Counted from the first letter of the stretch, positions 46,242-58,105 are shown. The stretch is DNA of 64,000 nucleotides from Aspidapion aeneum (GCA_963576565.1 OY755039.1:131829140-131893139), one strand, 5' to 3'. Program-made: numbers and translations. Notes: generated from the sequence alone by a model not told the origin.

Positions 46242-46436
46242 TTAAGCTAGGTTTACATTTGAAGAGTTTACTGGCGGAAAGTACCTACTGGCAGCCACTA
46301 AACTAGCCAGCCCGTCAAGTCTTGGAAAGTACTTGCGGGACAGTAGCAAGTGCACTTTCTTGTAATTTACACATGGCAAGTTGGTGGGTGCCAGTACTTT
46401 CCGACAGTAGACACTCCAAATGTAAACGTAGCTTAA
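46242..46436. mobile_element. 195-bp MITE with TTAAGCTASGTTTACATTTG ends
   Basis: The left end TTAAGCTAGGTTTACATTTG and the right end, whose reverse complement is TTAAGCTACGTTTACATTTG, match at 19 of 20 positions. The interior is itself rich in inverted phrases (GGAAAGTAC and GTACTTTCC, GGCAGCCACTAA). The outer TTAA may be a target duplication, as for piggyBac-type elements, or part of the repeat. The 77-codon minus-strand frame here is repeat sequence. Confidence 0.75.
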
Positions 46437-46573
46437 GGAATGTTTAACAAAAGTATCTGACTGTCGGTATCTCAATCACAGTTTTTTTTATTTAGTTCAA
46501 TAATTTCAGCTTAATTTAAATATTTTATGAACTAGATATCTATATCATAACAAAAACATTTCATATAAAAAAA

Positions 46574-46851
46574 GCCAAGTACGCGAAAGTAGTATTTCGT
46601 AAAAAGAATTGAGATAAAAGTAAAGCCAAGTTCTCCAATACAAATTTCAAAATGAAAGGTTCTTACTACTTTTTAATTGTTTTTTAAACTGTGCTATTCC
46701 AGCCAAACTTCTTTACGTTAGCACTGTGCCTAAGAGTCATTTGCAGCCGTAATAGCCAAGTTTAGAAAAACATTTCAAACTAGTAAGAACCTTTCATTTT
46801 GAAATTTGTATTGGAGAACTTTTTACGGAATACCACTTTCGCGTACTTGGC
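46574..46851. mobile_element. 278-bp palindromic MITE, GCCAAGTACGCGAAAGT ends
   Basis: GCCAAGTACGCGAAAGTAGT at the left is matched at the right by ACTTTCGCGTACTTGGC. The arms extend further, with AAATTTCAAAATGAAAGGTT near 46644 and AACCTTTCATTTTGAAATTT near 46789. The left arm carries an insertion of about 20 bases relative to the right. Transcription would give a long hairpin RNA. No coding frame. Confidence 0.8.
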
Positions 46852-46977
46852 ATTTTTTTTTTCATGATTTGTTTTTGTTATGATTTCACTTCTTTTTAAA
46901 GGATTTGGATATTTAAGTTTTAAAGTAGTAAAATATGCGGAATATTGTTTAAAACTTTAGCAATACCTTTATATTTT

Positions 46978-47610
46978 CCTATGGTTTTATCATAGTTCCT
47001 ATCAGCCTTCTAAAGCTCAGCTCTCTAGTGTTCCTGGAAGTAGGCAATGTTATTTTATATAACATTACATTTATAGGGGAGGAAAGTAAATTAAAATTTG
47101 GGTTTTTTAATTTTCTTTTATAGTTTTATCATAGTTCCTATCGGCCTTCTAAAACTCAGCTCTCTAATGTTTCTGGAAGTGGAGAATGTTACTTTTACAT
47201 AACTTTACATTTATAGAGAAGGGAAGTTAATTAAAATTTGGGGTTTTTTAATTTTCTTTTATAGTTTTATCATAGTTCCTATCGGCCTTCCAAAGCTCAG
47301 CTCTCTAGCGTTTCTGGAAGTGGGCAATGTTACTTTTACATAAATCTACATTTATAGGGGAGGGAAGCAAATTAACATTTTAGGGTTTTTAAATGTTTTC
47401 CTATAGTTTTATCATATTTCCTATCAGTCTGTCAAAGCTCAGCTCTCTAGCGCCTCTGGAAGTGGGCAAAGTTACTCTTACATAACTTTACATGTATGGG
47501 GGAGGGGAGTGAATTAGATCTTTGAGGTTCTTTAATTTTTTACAATCCAAAGGTTTGGTCACAATTTATATCAGTCTGCCAAATTTCAGCTTTGTAACAT
47601 GTCTGAAAGT
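46978..47610 (+). repeat. Tandem repeat of about 141 bp, 4.5 units
   Basis: GTTTTATCATAGTTCCTATC recurs at about 46984, 47123 and 47265, with GTTTTATCATATTTCCTATC at 47406 and a diverged fifth copy near 47550. Each unit also has AGCTCTCTA, TCTGGAAGTGG and ACATTTATAGGGGAGG. Units 2 and 3 are the most alike, as expected from local duplication. Confidence 0.8.
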
Positions 47611-48719
47611 ACAGAAAAATTTGTGAGTGGCAATTTCAACGTATTTTTGAAATTTTGTAACTACTTTACTACTTTATGGAACTCAATGAAACTTGGAGGG
47701 ATTGTTAACTCTATAAAGATCTATAACTGTGCAAATTTTGAGTTTCGTAGCTCATTCCGAAGTAGAGTTTTAGATAGGTCAAATATGGGCTGAAATGTTT
47801 CAAAAAAAGATGAACAGCAGTTCCGCGCGAACTCGGTGGTGCACTGCCGTGCCCCCAGCTTTTGTATAAGTCGATAGACGTTTTCATGTCCAACGGCATT
47901 CTCCCATTTTTGGCGGAGCTGAAAGTAATCAAAGTGTTTTTCATAATAAATCTTTCTATAAAACAAGCTTATTTCACTGTATACCTACATACTAAAGGCA
48001 ATGCTTATATAAATATATATTTTTACTTACCTGAAAATATCTTAGGAATCTATGAAAGAGTTTAATTTTGAAAGGGCAATTGAGTACGTAACACGTTGAA
48101 GCCATTTTCAAATAAAGATCTTATTTAAAATACGCAATAAATTTAAAAAAGAAACATTTATGAATGACAGAAAAAAATTGACAAATAAAAAAAATTGATA
48201 AATTTGAAAAGTTTGACGGTGTAAAAAAATTATACCGGGAGGAAGCAACAGCGCGGTTATTTTTTGTGAAAAAAACTGTAAAAATTATGGAATTAGTGCC
48301 ATTTCGGGAATGCAAACCGAACTATCAGTGCGCAGGCCGTGGTTAGGGGATAGGGCAAAAATGATAAACATCTTTGCGATTTACGGCGCAAATTAGACAT
48401 TAATGCACAAAGCAAGTTCCAGTAGCGGAATTATAAGAATCCATTACCCATGTAAGATCTAAAGCCCCATAAAATTTTATGAATGAATATGGTCTGCAGA
48501 TAGAATTGCCCTGATACGGTACTGGAACGTGAGAACATGACATTAAAATAGAACAAGATGAGCCAAACGAAACGAATGTATAAATTCTATTTTTCCTTTA
48601 AAGGTGCGTACTGACTTGCAACAAATCACTCCAAACGCGCAAAACACTACGAACATTCCGATCTTTTTCCTCCGAATGCAACAAACATTCGCGCGCAAAA
48701 GATCGTCGTGTTTGCAAGG
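47611..48719. other. Stretch without a supportable gene
   Basis: Several frames of 64-81 codons (47599-47793, 47711-47966, 47862-48065, 48121-48315) overlap each other and show no family motif. CGTACTGACTTGCAACAAAT near 48606 resembles the end of the MITE at 55153-55388. Confidence 0.4.
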
Positions 48720-48726
48720 TCATTTG

Positions 48727-48845
48727 AAATACCTCCTAATACGGGGTTCTAACGATTTCGTGAAATTTTGCCTGATTCTGCCCTTCAAAAGTTATCCAAA
48801 TTCATATAAAATCTTCCTGGTATAATTTCAACCCTACCGACACAA
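48727..48845 (-). mobile_element. Fragment of the TATAGTTTTTGCAAAGTCA MITE
   Basis: The reverse complement aligns with the right-hand part of the copies at 20725 and 60636, through TCGGTAGGGTTGAAATTATA, GAAGGGCAGA and CCCCGTATTAGGAGG. Only about 120 bp are present and both ends are lost. Confidence 0.75.
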
Positions 48846-49159
48846 ACAGCCGCGGCTCTTTTCGGGTCCGACCAAAGTTTAGGCCGCGACGTCACTAAAA
48901 AGAAATGAAAACAAGACTTCCAACACTTCCCTCGCGGAAATCACATAAACTACAGGTAAATATAAATCGAACAGAAATTCCAGGATCCTTGTATGTGGGC
49001 ATATCCTCAAAAGGTGCGCTTCTGTAGAATATGAAATGATGATTTACATAAAGTTAATCTTTAATAAACTTTTTTCGATATGATTTTTGAAATTGCGTAA
49101 AATTTCAAAAATAATTTTTCGCACTTTGATATTTTTTAATTTTTAGCTCACATGTATGC
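48846..49159. other. Left flank of the octamer array
   Basis: No gene. AGCTCACATGTATGCATACA at 49145 resembles the hairpin end of microsatellite-bearing family 1 (AGCTCACAC), suggesting the array grew within such an element. Confidence 0.45.
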
Positions 49160-52100
49160 ATACAGACAGACAGACATACAGACATACAGACATACAGACA
49201 TACAAACATACAGACATACAGACATACAGACATACAGACATACAGACATACAGACATACAGACATACAGACATACAGACATACAGACATACAGACATACA
49301 GACATACAGACATACAGACATACAGACATACAGACATACAGACATACAGACATACAGACATACAGACATACAGACATACAGACATACAGACATACAGACA
49401 TACAGACATACAGACATACAGACATACAGACATACAGACATACAGACATACAGACATACAGACATACAGACATACAGACATACAGACATACAGACATACA
49501 GACATACAGACATACAGACATACAGACATACAGACATACAGACATACAGACATACAGACATACAGACATACAGACATACAGACATACAGACATACAGACA
49601 TACAGACATACAGACATACAGACATACAGACATACAGACATACAGACATACAGACATACAGACATACAGACATACAGACATACAGACATACAGACATACA
49701 GACATACAGACATACAGACATACAGACATACAGACATACAGACATACAGACATACAGACATACAGACATACAGACATACAGACATACAGACATACAGACA
49801 TACAGACATACAGACATACAGACATACAGACATACAGACATACAGACATACAGACATACAGACATACAGACATACAGACATACAGACATACAGACATACA
49901 GACATACAGACATACAGACATACAGACATACAGACATACAGACATACAGACATACAGACATACAGACATACAGACATACAGACATACAGACATACAGACA
50001 TACAGACATACAGACATACAGACATACAGACATACAGACATACAGACATACAGACATACAGACATACAGACATACAGACATACAGACATACAGACATACA
50101 GACATACAGGCATACAGACATACAGACATACAGACATACAGACATACAGACATACAGACATACAGACATACAGACATACAGACATACAGACATACAGACA
50201 TACCGACATACAGACATACCGACATACAGACATACAGACATACAGACATACAGACATACAGACATACAGACATACAGACATACAGACATACAGACATACA
50301 GACATACAGACATACAGACATACAGACATACAGACATACAGACATACAGACATACAGACATACAGACATACCGACATACGGACATACGGACATACGGACA
50401 TACGGACATACGGACATACGGACATACGGACATACGGACATACGGACATACGGACATACGGACATACGGACATACGGACATACGGACATACGGACATACG
50501 GACATACGGACATACGGACATACGGACATACAGACATACAGACATACAGACATACAGACATACAGACATACAGACATACAGACATACAGACATACAGACA
50601 TACAGACATACAGGCATACAGGCATACAGACATACAGACATACAGACATACAGACATACAGACATACAGACATACAGACATACAGACATACAGACATACA
50701 GACATACAGACATACAGACATACAGACATACAGACATACAGACATACAGACATACAGACATACAGACATACAGACATACAGACATACAGACATACAGACA
50801 TACAGACATACAGACATACAGACATACAGACATACAGACATACAGACATACAGACATACAGACATACAGACATACAGACATACAGACATACAGACATACA
50901 GACATACAGACATACAGACATACAGACATACAGACATACAGACATACAGACATACAGACATACAGACATACAGACATACAGACATACAGACATACAGACA
51001 TACAGACATACAGACATACAGACATACAGACATACAGACATACAGACATACAGACATACAGACATACAGACATACAGACATACAGACATACAGACATACA
51101 GACATACAGACATACAGACATACAGACATACAGACATACAGACATACAGACATACAGACATACAGACATACAGACATACAGACATACAGACATACAGACA
51201 TACAGACATACAGACATACAGACATACAGACATACAGACATACAGACATACAGACATACAGACATACAGACATACAGAACATACAGACATACAGACATAC
51301 AGACATACAGACATACAGACATACAGACATACAGACATACAGACATACAGACATACAGACATACAGACATACAGACATACAGACATACAGACATACAGAC
51401 ATACAGACATACAGACATACAGACATACAGACATACAGACATACAGACATACAGACATACAGACATACAGACATACAGACATACAGACATACAGACATAC
51501 AGACATACAGACATACAGACATACAGACATACAGACATACAGACATACAGACATACAGACATACAGACATACAGACATACAGACATACAGACATACAGAC
51601 ATACAGACATACAGACATACAGACATACAGACATACAGACATACAGACATACAGATCATACAGACATACAGACATACTCATACAGACATACAGACATACA
51701 GACATACAGACATACAGACATACAGACATACAGACATACAGACATACAGACATACAGACATACACAGCACATACAGACATACAGACATACAGACATACAG
51801 ACATACAGACATACAGACATACAGACATACAGACATACAGACATAGCAGACATACAGACATACAGACATACAGACATACAGACATACAGACATACAGACA
51901 TACAGACATACAGACATACAGACATACAGACATACAGACATACAGACATACAGACATACAGACATACAGACATACAGACATACAGACATACAGACATACA
52001 GACATACAGACATACAGACATACAGACATACAGACATACAGACATACAGACATACAGACATACAGACATACAGACATACAGACATACAGACATACAGACA

Positions 52101-52441
52101 TACAGACATACAGACATACAGACATACAGACATACAGACATACAGACATACAGACATACAGACATACAGACATACAGACATACAGACATACAGACATACA
52201 GACATACAGACATACAGACATACAGACATACAGACATACAGACATACAGACATACAGACATACAGACATACAGACATACAGACATACAGACATACAGACA
52301 TACAGACATACAGACATACAGACATACAGACATACAGACATACAGACATACACATATACAGACATACAGACACACAGACAGACAGACAGACAGACAGACA
52401 TACAGACATACAGACATACACATATACAGACATACAGACAC

Positions 52442-52472
<31 letters not shown>

Positions 52473-52585
52473 GTACAGACATACAGACATACAGACATAC
52501 AGACATACAGACATACAGACATACAGACATACAGACATACAGACAGACAGACATACAGACTTACAGACATACAGAAATACAGACA
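49160..52585. repeat. (CAGACATA)n array, about 3.4 kb
   Basis: Near-perfect head-to-tail octamers make up about 428 units. Isolated variants are CAGGCATA (50108, 50611, 50619) and CCGACATA (50204, 50219). Small length changes that shift the phase lie at about 51278, 51655, 51677, 51763 and 51845, all in the right half. The right end carries two copies of a block with CACATATACAGACATACAGA and a short (CAGA)n run (52351 and 52418). Because 8 bp cycles through all three frames without a stop, five or more frames of 300-1,176 codons run along both strands. None is a gene. Confidence 0.97.
50371..50530. repeat. 20-unit CGGACATA block inside the octamer array
   Basis: One CCGACATA followed by 19 CGGACATA units occupies 160 bp without interruption. 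All other units in the array have A at the second position. A single substitution must have spread locally by duplication or conversion. Confidence 0.95.
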
Positions 52586-52588
52586 TAT

Positions 52589-52621
<33 letters not shown>

Positions 52622-52634
52622 CTATATATCTAAA
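52586..52634. repeat. (TA)n tract
   Basis: Imperfect TATATA run of about 45 bp directly after the octamer array. Confidence 0.9.
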
Positions 52635-52739
52635 TTAAGTAAGTTTATTCAATATTTAGAGTCATTTAGAATAAAACTGTAGGTATTCGTAAAAGGATAA
52701 TAACAATATTAAATAATAAAGATAACACAACAACTGCAA

Positions 52740-53015
52740 AATAAATAGTCAGATGGACGGACAGACGGTCAGACGGACAGTCGGACAGACGGATAGATGG
52801 ACAGATGGACAGACGGACAGACAGACACCATAGCTCACCCTACTTATAGTATACGTGTGAGCTAAAACATTATACTTGGTATTACACTGGTCCACTGGTC
52901 GGGTCCCCGGTGTCGCAAAGAGGTTTTTTCTTGTGGCACCAAATTAGTTAAAATTACCTATATGATACATACATTAATTGTGTTAGCTTAGGTGCCCAAA
53001 AATTGGGAGAGTATT
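52740..53015 (-). mobile_element. Microsatellite-bearing family 1, scrambled end fragments
   Basis: A degenerate GACGGACAGA/GATGGACAGA tract (52753-52825) runs into ACCATAGCTCACCCTACTTA and GTGTGAGCTA, the hairpin end of family 1. Then 52984-53014 (TTAGGTGCCCAAAAATTGGG, AGAGTATTTT) resembles the other family terminus. The middle of the element is missing or replaced. Confidence 0.6.
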
Positions 53016-53394
53016 TTATTTGCAAATTATTTTTGATTATTTTTCTTTATTTACTATTTTTAAAATTCTTATTATAATCGGATTAGTAGTTTACTTTTCT
53101 TAAATGACATGGTGGCAAACAATATTTCAACTTACCCACACACCGATTGATTTTTAACGCTGCACAAGTCAAATTTAGTGGAAATTAGGAAAAGTGATTA
53201 TTAATCAATTCAACACTTCCCTAATAGCAAGTAGGTTATCGTAGTCCACGTGGAGTGAAAATCTGCAATGCACCAGGTGTACAGATGCAATGTGATTGGC
53301 TCATTTTTCTGAAATTACGGTTTTAATTGGTATATAGCATTTGCTCTGCGTCCTGTCTTCTCGCTATTTTAAGTCAGTATCACCGTCAACCGTG

Positions 53395-53826
53395 ATGGAC
53401 GATGACGACACGGTTGTAGCGGCCGGCGCTCTTCTGATTATTGAGAGTTTGAGAAGAAAAAATAAAAAAGAGCAGCGAAAAGAATGGTCCAGACGTCTGT
53501 ATTTACAAAGACAAAATTTAAGTTTACTGAGAGATATGGACTAATTACATTTCAAAAACTTTACCAGAATATCTGCAGAGGATTTTGAAAACTTAATTTG
53601 TCTAGTGGGTCCTAAAATATTCAAGAAAGATACTCAAGTTCGACATGCTATACCTGTTCAAGATCGCTTAGCTATTGCTCTACGTTTTTTAGCAACAGGG
53701 GACTCTTTCACTAGTCTACACTACCTATTTAAAGTATCAAAACAACGAGTTGGTTTTATAGTTATAGAGACCTGCAGTGCCCTTATTGAAAAATTGAAAC
53801 ATGAAATAAAGGTAAATATACCGGGT
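53395..53826 (+). pseudogene. PIF/Harbinger transposase, N-terminal part, one in-frame stop
   Basis: The ATG at 53395 (MDDDDTVVAAGALLIIESLR) opens a frame with a Lys/Arg-rich stretch. It stops at TAA 53542-53544 and continues in the same frame through LHFKNFTRISAEDFENLICL, LAIALRFLATGDSFTSLHYL and FKVSKQRVGFIVIETC to about 53816. This order matches the N-terminal region of insect Harbinger (HARBI1-like) transposases. Intact proteins continue into a DDE nuclease with a CIGALDGKH-like motif, which is absent here. After EIK the DNA reads AAGGTAAAT, which could be a splice donor or simply the edge of the remnant; the next sequence (CCGGGTGGCCCAAAAAAAAG) looks like another repeat's end. The first ATG is preferred over the upstream in-frame TTG because the acidic start fits the family. 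Confidence 0.75.
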
Positions 53827-54139
53827 GGCCCAAAAAAAAGGCATGAAATGATTTTTATTATCACTTTTGAACGAATTGGTCTGGGTTTTGACCAAAAATA
53901 TTTTTTGTCCGCTATCAAATTCCAAGATGGCACACAGAATCAAAGGTAGGGTAGACCGGGTACTGCCCATTTTTTATAAATGTGCTACTAAAAAATCTTG
54001 AGCTGATTCAATTGTTTTCTTTTTTGTTCTGTCAATAGCTACAACTTTAGACATACAAAAACAATATGACACAAATCCCTAAAATTAAAAAAACTTTTGA
54101 TTGTTTGTAAACGGCACTTTTTACATATATATGAGGTAT
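53827..54139. other. Repeat-derived stretch after the Harbinger remnant
   Basis: The plus-strand frame continues to 53949 but no longer resembles a transposase. CCGGGTGGCCCAAAAAAAAG at 53821 looks like a terminus of an unrelated repeat. No gene seen. Confidence 0.4.
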
Positions 54140-54470
54140 ACAAAATTTGCTGTAATTACTTTGTAGTCCTCCCTGGTCCTAGCTAGAGACCCTGTATCTA
54201 TGACATATTTTAAATATGTCATACATACAGGGTCTCTATTTAAAATATGTCATGTCCTAGCCATCTCGCCGCCTGTCATTCCCCCTCACCCTCTTCAAAA
54301 ACCATATTCGCATAACTTTCACAAATATGGAGCGATTTCAAAACTTCTTTCTGCACACTGTTTAAGAAATTTTCAACAGCATTTTACTACTTCCCTCTCC
54401 CTCTCCCTCCCCCACCTTGACTCAATGTTTGTAGAAACGCACCTATCTACGAGTAATGCTAAATGAATGA
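54140..54470 (+). repeat. C/T-rich dispersed repeat, copy 2, with a 70-bp insertion
   Basis: Aligns with 36158-36430 (CAAAAACCATATTCGCATAA, TTTCACAAATATGGAGCGAT, TTTCTGCACACT, CAGCATTTTACTA). It is interrupted at 54184-54253 by a hairpin that is absent from the other copy. Confidence 0.7.
54184..54253. mobile_element. 70-bp hairpin insertion with 8-bp target duplication
   Basis: The insert is a near-perfect hairpin: AGAGACCCTGTAT, then ATGACATATTT, pairs with AAATATGTCAT, then ATACAGGGTCTCT. GTCCTAGC flanks it on both sides (54176-54183 and 54254-54261). The related repeat at 36158 lacks the insert. An 8-bp duplication fits hAT- or P-type insertion, but such a short insert has no known transposase of its own here. 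Confidence 0.8.
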
Positions 54471-55152
54471 TAAATGCATTCTTTCTATAACGCTGAATAA
54501 GAATTAAAAAATGGATGTAAAAAATAAATTAACAAAAAACACCCAACTGCTAAATCTACTTGCTAAAATTACCCAAAAACCTAATTCATGAAAATACAAA
54601 ACTATAATTTTGTAAGTGCGCTTTGGGCATCAAAACTAAAGATTGAAGCATATCGTACATTATAAGTATATCTATTACAGTTTGTAATACCTATCAATTT
54701 TATACTCAACTGCGACTATAGTAGTTACAAGTAGAACTTTGAAGAAGTTTGGTGTTTTTTTTATTTATTTTTTTATTTATTTTTTTTATAAATAAGTTTA
54801 ATATTTATTTATTATTATTCAAACATGTGGTAGTGGTAGTTGTAAAGTTTTTTTTACTTAGTAACTAAACTAAATGAACCGAACCGCATAAATTAATTTA
54901 AAAAATTTTCCTCAATGTCGTAGTTTACATATGTTTTGTCAGCTGAATAATCAGATGCGTATTGAAATTAAGGATATGAAGGTTCAATACTTTTTGAGCG
55001 TTGTGCGGGAGATGGATGGTCCATTCCATTTTTTAATTGCCAAGTAAAAAAAAACGACCATACCCACTGAACAAACAAGAAGGAATAAATCTCTTTGTGG
55101 TATTCCGATTTACCGACAAGACTCGGAAAATGTTTTGCGCGTTCGCCGTGAC
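54471..55152. other. Non-coding stretch
   Basis: AT-rich with T-runs near 54755-54795. No gene. The minus-strand frame at 55033-55317 mostly overlaps the MITE to the right and has no motif. Confidence 0.35.
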
Positions 55153-55388
55153 GTATTGACTTGCAAAATTTGTTGCAGCGCGGTCTGTGCTTTTGAAGTA
55201 CACGTATTCACTCACACACACTCCGCGCATTTTCGCCGAAAATGTTTGTCCTGTTTGTAGTGTTTGATGCGCGCTGTGTTCCCAGATTGCAAAAACACAT
55301 AAGCTTTGCATAGACACGTACTCACTGAGCGAACATTTTCGGCGAAAATGTTTGGAGTGTTTGTAGTGTTTTGTTGCAAGTCAATACC
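55153..55388. mobile_element. 236-bp MITE, GTATTGACTTGCAA ends
   Basis: GTATTGACTTGCAA (55153) and TTGCAAGTCAATAC (ending 55388) are perfect 14-bp inverted repeats. Inside, TTTTCGCCGAAAATGTTTG and TTTTCGGCGAAAATGTTTG recur directly, each followed by TGTTTGTAGTGTTT. A partial relative lies near 48606. Confidence 0.8.
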
Positions 55389-55394
55389 CACTTT

Positions 55395-55865
55395 AAGAGT
55401 ATAGTCTGCTATGAGTTACTTTTGGCCCCAAATTGTTCTATCTAAACAAAGATATTTTTCGGAAATTTTGGTATCATTTTAAAGGTAAAGCTTAACTAAA
55501 TCTAGGGTTCTCTGGTCTTAGTTTTTTAAATTTTGAGGTTTTTTTTTTTAATATTGACCAAAATATGTTAAATATTTGCTCATTTTCATGAGTTTATATC
55601 TGCAAAACAAGACAAGAATTGCAAAAAGTACCACTAGAAAACTTTAGATCTAAGCTTCGTCCACTAAATAAAATAACTTTTTTCTAAAAAAAACTTTTTT
55701 TGATGTCTAAACTTAGGGCCAAAATCACCATTGCAAGCGAAATTTACATGTAAAAATTCAGAGGCCGAAAGTGGTGGGAGGCTCTTGTAGGAGAGATAAA
55801 CCATAGGCCAGTTAAGTGATATACAAATGTGAAAAAACGAGATGTTATCACATGCCCCCAAATAT
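55395..55865 (+). repeat. Diverged direct repeat of about 470 bp, copy 1
   Basis: Aligns in order with 56393-56870, about 1 kb away. Shared landmarks are GTCTGCTATGA, GAGTTTATATCTGC, AGTACCACT, GCAAGCGAAATTTACATG and AAAAACGAGAT, then CACATGC. Divergence is clearly visible by eye. No frame is conserved between the copies. Confidence 0.75.
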
Positions 55866-56262
55866 GTATTTTATTTATTTTTGTTAAAAATTTAAAAAAA
55901 ATATCTCGGTATAAAATTTTTATGAAAAATTAAATAGTTTTATTTAACTTTACTCCGTATATTTTATTTGTTTTTTCATTTATTTATATTTGTTTCAAAA
56001 CTTGCGACAACTATTTCAGATGCTTCCCGATGATACTGTAAATCAACTTGCACCAAATTTGAAACTTTGCGCTTCTAAGATTTACTGAATACAATTTTTT
56101 ACTGGAATTAAAAAAATTAAAATGGCGGATGCATAAAGGCGGATTTTCCCATTTAATAACCGATAGGTATCAAATTCTGCCCTATTCAGTCAATATAATT
56201 TTTGATTTAAACCTAAAACAACAACATGACGGGTCCAAAAGTGTGTCAAAATCGGTGTTTAA

Positions 56263-56391
56263 CCCTCAGATGCACCGTAACAAGGCTTTGCTAATCCATT
56301 CTCCCTCTTTGTTGTTTTGTATGTGAGCAACAAAGACTTAATCGCGATTAAACGCATGATCGCGCTTAAGTGCTTACGGTACATCTGAGGG
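56263..56391. mobile_element. 129-bp MITE, CCCTCAGATG ends with TAA duplication
   Basis: CCCTCAGATGCACCGTAA at the left matches the reverse complement of TTACGGTACATCTGAGGG at the right, with one mismatch. TAA lies on both sides (56260-56262 and 56392-56394). A three-base TWA-type duplication points to the PIF/Harbinger (Tourist-like) group. No coding frame. Confidence 0.8.
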
Positions 56392-56392
56392 T

Positions 56393-56870
56393 AAGGGTAT
56401 AATCTGCTATGAAAAAAAAGCTTGATTTAGAGGTACTTTTGAACCCAATTTTTTCTATTTAAATAAATATATTTTCCATAAATTTTGGTCTTATTTTCAA
56501 GATCTAGGCTTCTCTACTTTTGATTTTTAAAATTTTGACTTATTTTTTTAAATATATTAATCCAAATATGGTAAATATTTGCTAATGTATATGAGTTTAT
56601 ATCTGCCATGCAAGACAAAAATTGCAAACAGTACCACTGGAGAACCCTAGATCTGAGCTTCAATAACAAAACAAAATAAATTTCATCAAAATTTTTTTTG
56701 TTGAGCTTTAAATTAAGGGCCCAAGTAAGCCTTGCAAGCGAAATTTACATGCACAAATTCAGAGAAAGAAAGTGGTGAAAAGCTTTTGTACGAAAAACAA
56801 ACCATGGGCCGGATAAATGATACAAAAAGCTAAAAAACGAGATTTAATCACGTGCTCCCAAAAATGTTTC
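56393..56870 (+). repeat. Diverged direct repeat of about 470 bp, copy 2
   Basis: Partner of 55395-55865. The TAA-flanked MITE lies immediately left, so the block between the two copies includes a later insertion. Confidence 0.75.
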
Positions 56871-58105
56871 TTAAAAACGTAAAAAGGTTAAAACTTTGGT
56901 TGGAATATTGAATTTAAAATTAGTTTTATTTAACTTTACATAAATTATAAGCTATATTAACAATTAGAAAACAATAAGGCCACACGCACGCCTGACATAA
57001 ATGCAACAAACTAAAATAGAAGTGTATGGCGCATAAGAACCTCTAGATTCAAGTAAGAAAGACTTGTCAGGAAAAATGTGTTTTCAGGACTACCAAAGTA
57101 AATAATTCAAATACCTTTTATGCTTTTTTATTTAAGTTTATAAAAGACAGGTTTATGTCCTTATTATTTTCTAGTTTTTTGCTAGAGCTGATAATTAAGA
57201 GTAAAACCGTTCACCTGAAAAATATTTTGCTACTTTTATTATTATAAAAAAAACAACACTTTTGGTATTGTTGATTTTTTTCTGAAGTGACCCTCGTTTT
57301 ATTTGATTTCTAAAATCAGCGTTTCTTTTAAATTGACGTACTATACTCATTTTCATTTATTTATTTATTAAATTTTAAATTTTTTATGTTTTTGTTTGAA
57401 TTAATTTTTTAAAATCTCAAAAATACCATTAGAAATAATCAGTTTGTAAGTATACGTACGTGATTTCTACTAGTGTTTTTTTAAAATATCTTTCTTTTAT
57501 TTTCGTTTTTTAATTATGAATAAAATTATAAATGTTTTTTGTCTGTTCTATTTGTTCTCTTTATAGTCCAGCCAACGAAGGGGTTGTAGAGTGCATGGAG
57601 GGGGGGAGAATTTTTCTATCCGGGAATATGTTAAGGGTAGTTAGGGCGTTAACATTCTAAAAGACCCTACTCCTAGCCCTCCCGCTTCAGTGGCGTAGGG
57701 GGGTGAAAAAATGCATTTTTTCGGTTTTGTGCCTATAACTCGATTACGGTGCGTGGTACAAAAAAAATATTCTATTAAAAATTAAAGAGGATTAAATTCC
57801 CCATAAAACGGTTGTCCAAACTTACTTTTATTCGTAACAGATTCTGAGATAGTGCCCACCAAAACCGGTAATTTTTGAAAAAAAACTTTTTGCTCCATCT
57901 TTTTTCTCAAACTTACATCTAACACTTTTGTTTTAAACTTTCAAAGATATTCGTTAAAAATAACAATATAAAGCATTCAATTTAAAAATATGTATTTATT
58001 TATTTACTAATTTGTGCTCATAAATTCAAAGTTACAGGCGTTTTAGTTTTATATTCATATTTGCAATTTTCCACAAAAAATTGTATAATAATTGCTTTTA
58101 CCATC
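56871..58105. other. Stretch without a supportable gene
   Basis: AT-rich. A lone CAGTGGCGTAGGGGGGTGAA end at 57688 belongs to the CAGTGGCG group, but no matching right end was found. TATAACTCGATTACGG follows near 57734. Confidence 0.4.

Noticed and set aside
49105..52682. Open frames of 300-1,176 codons on both strands
   Set aside because: They read the CAGACATA octamer, which has no stop in any frame. The products would be pure repeats, and equally long frames exist on both strands.
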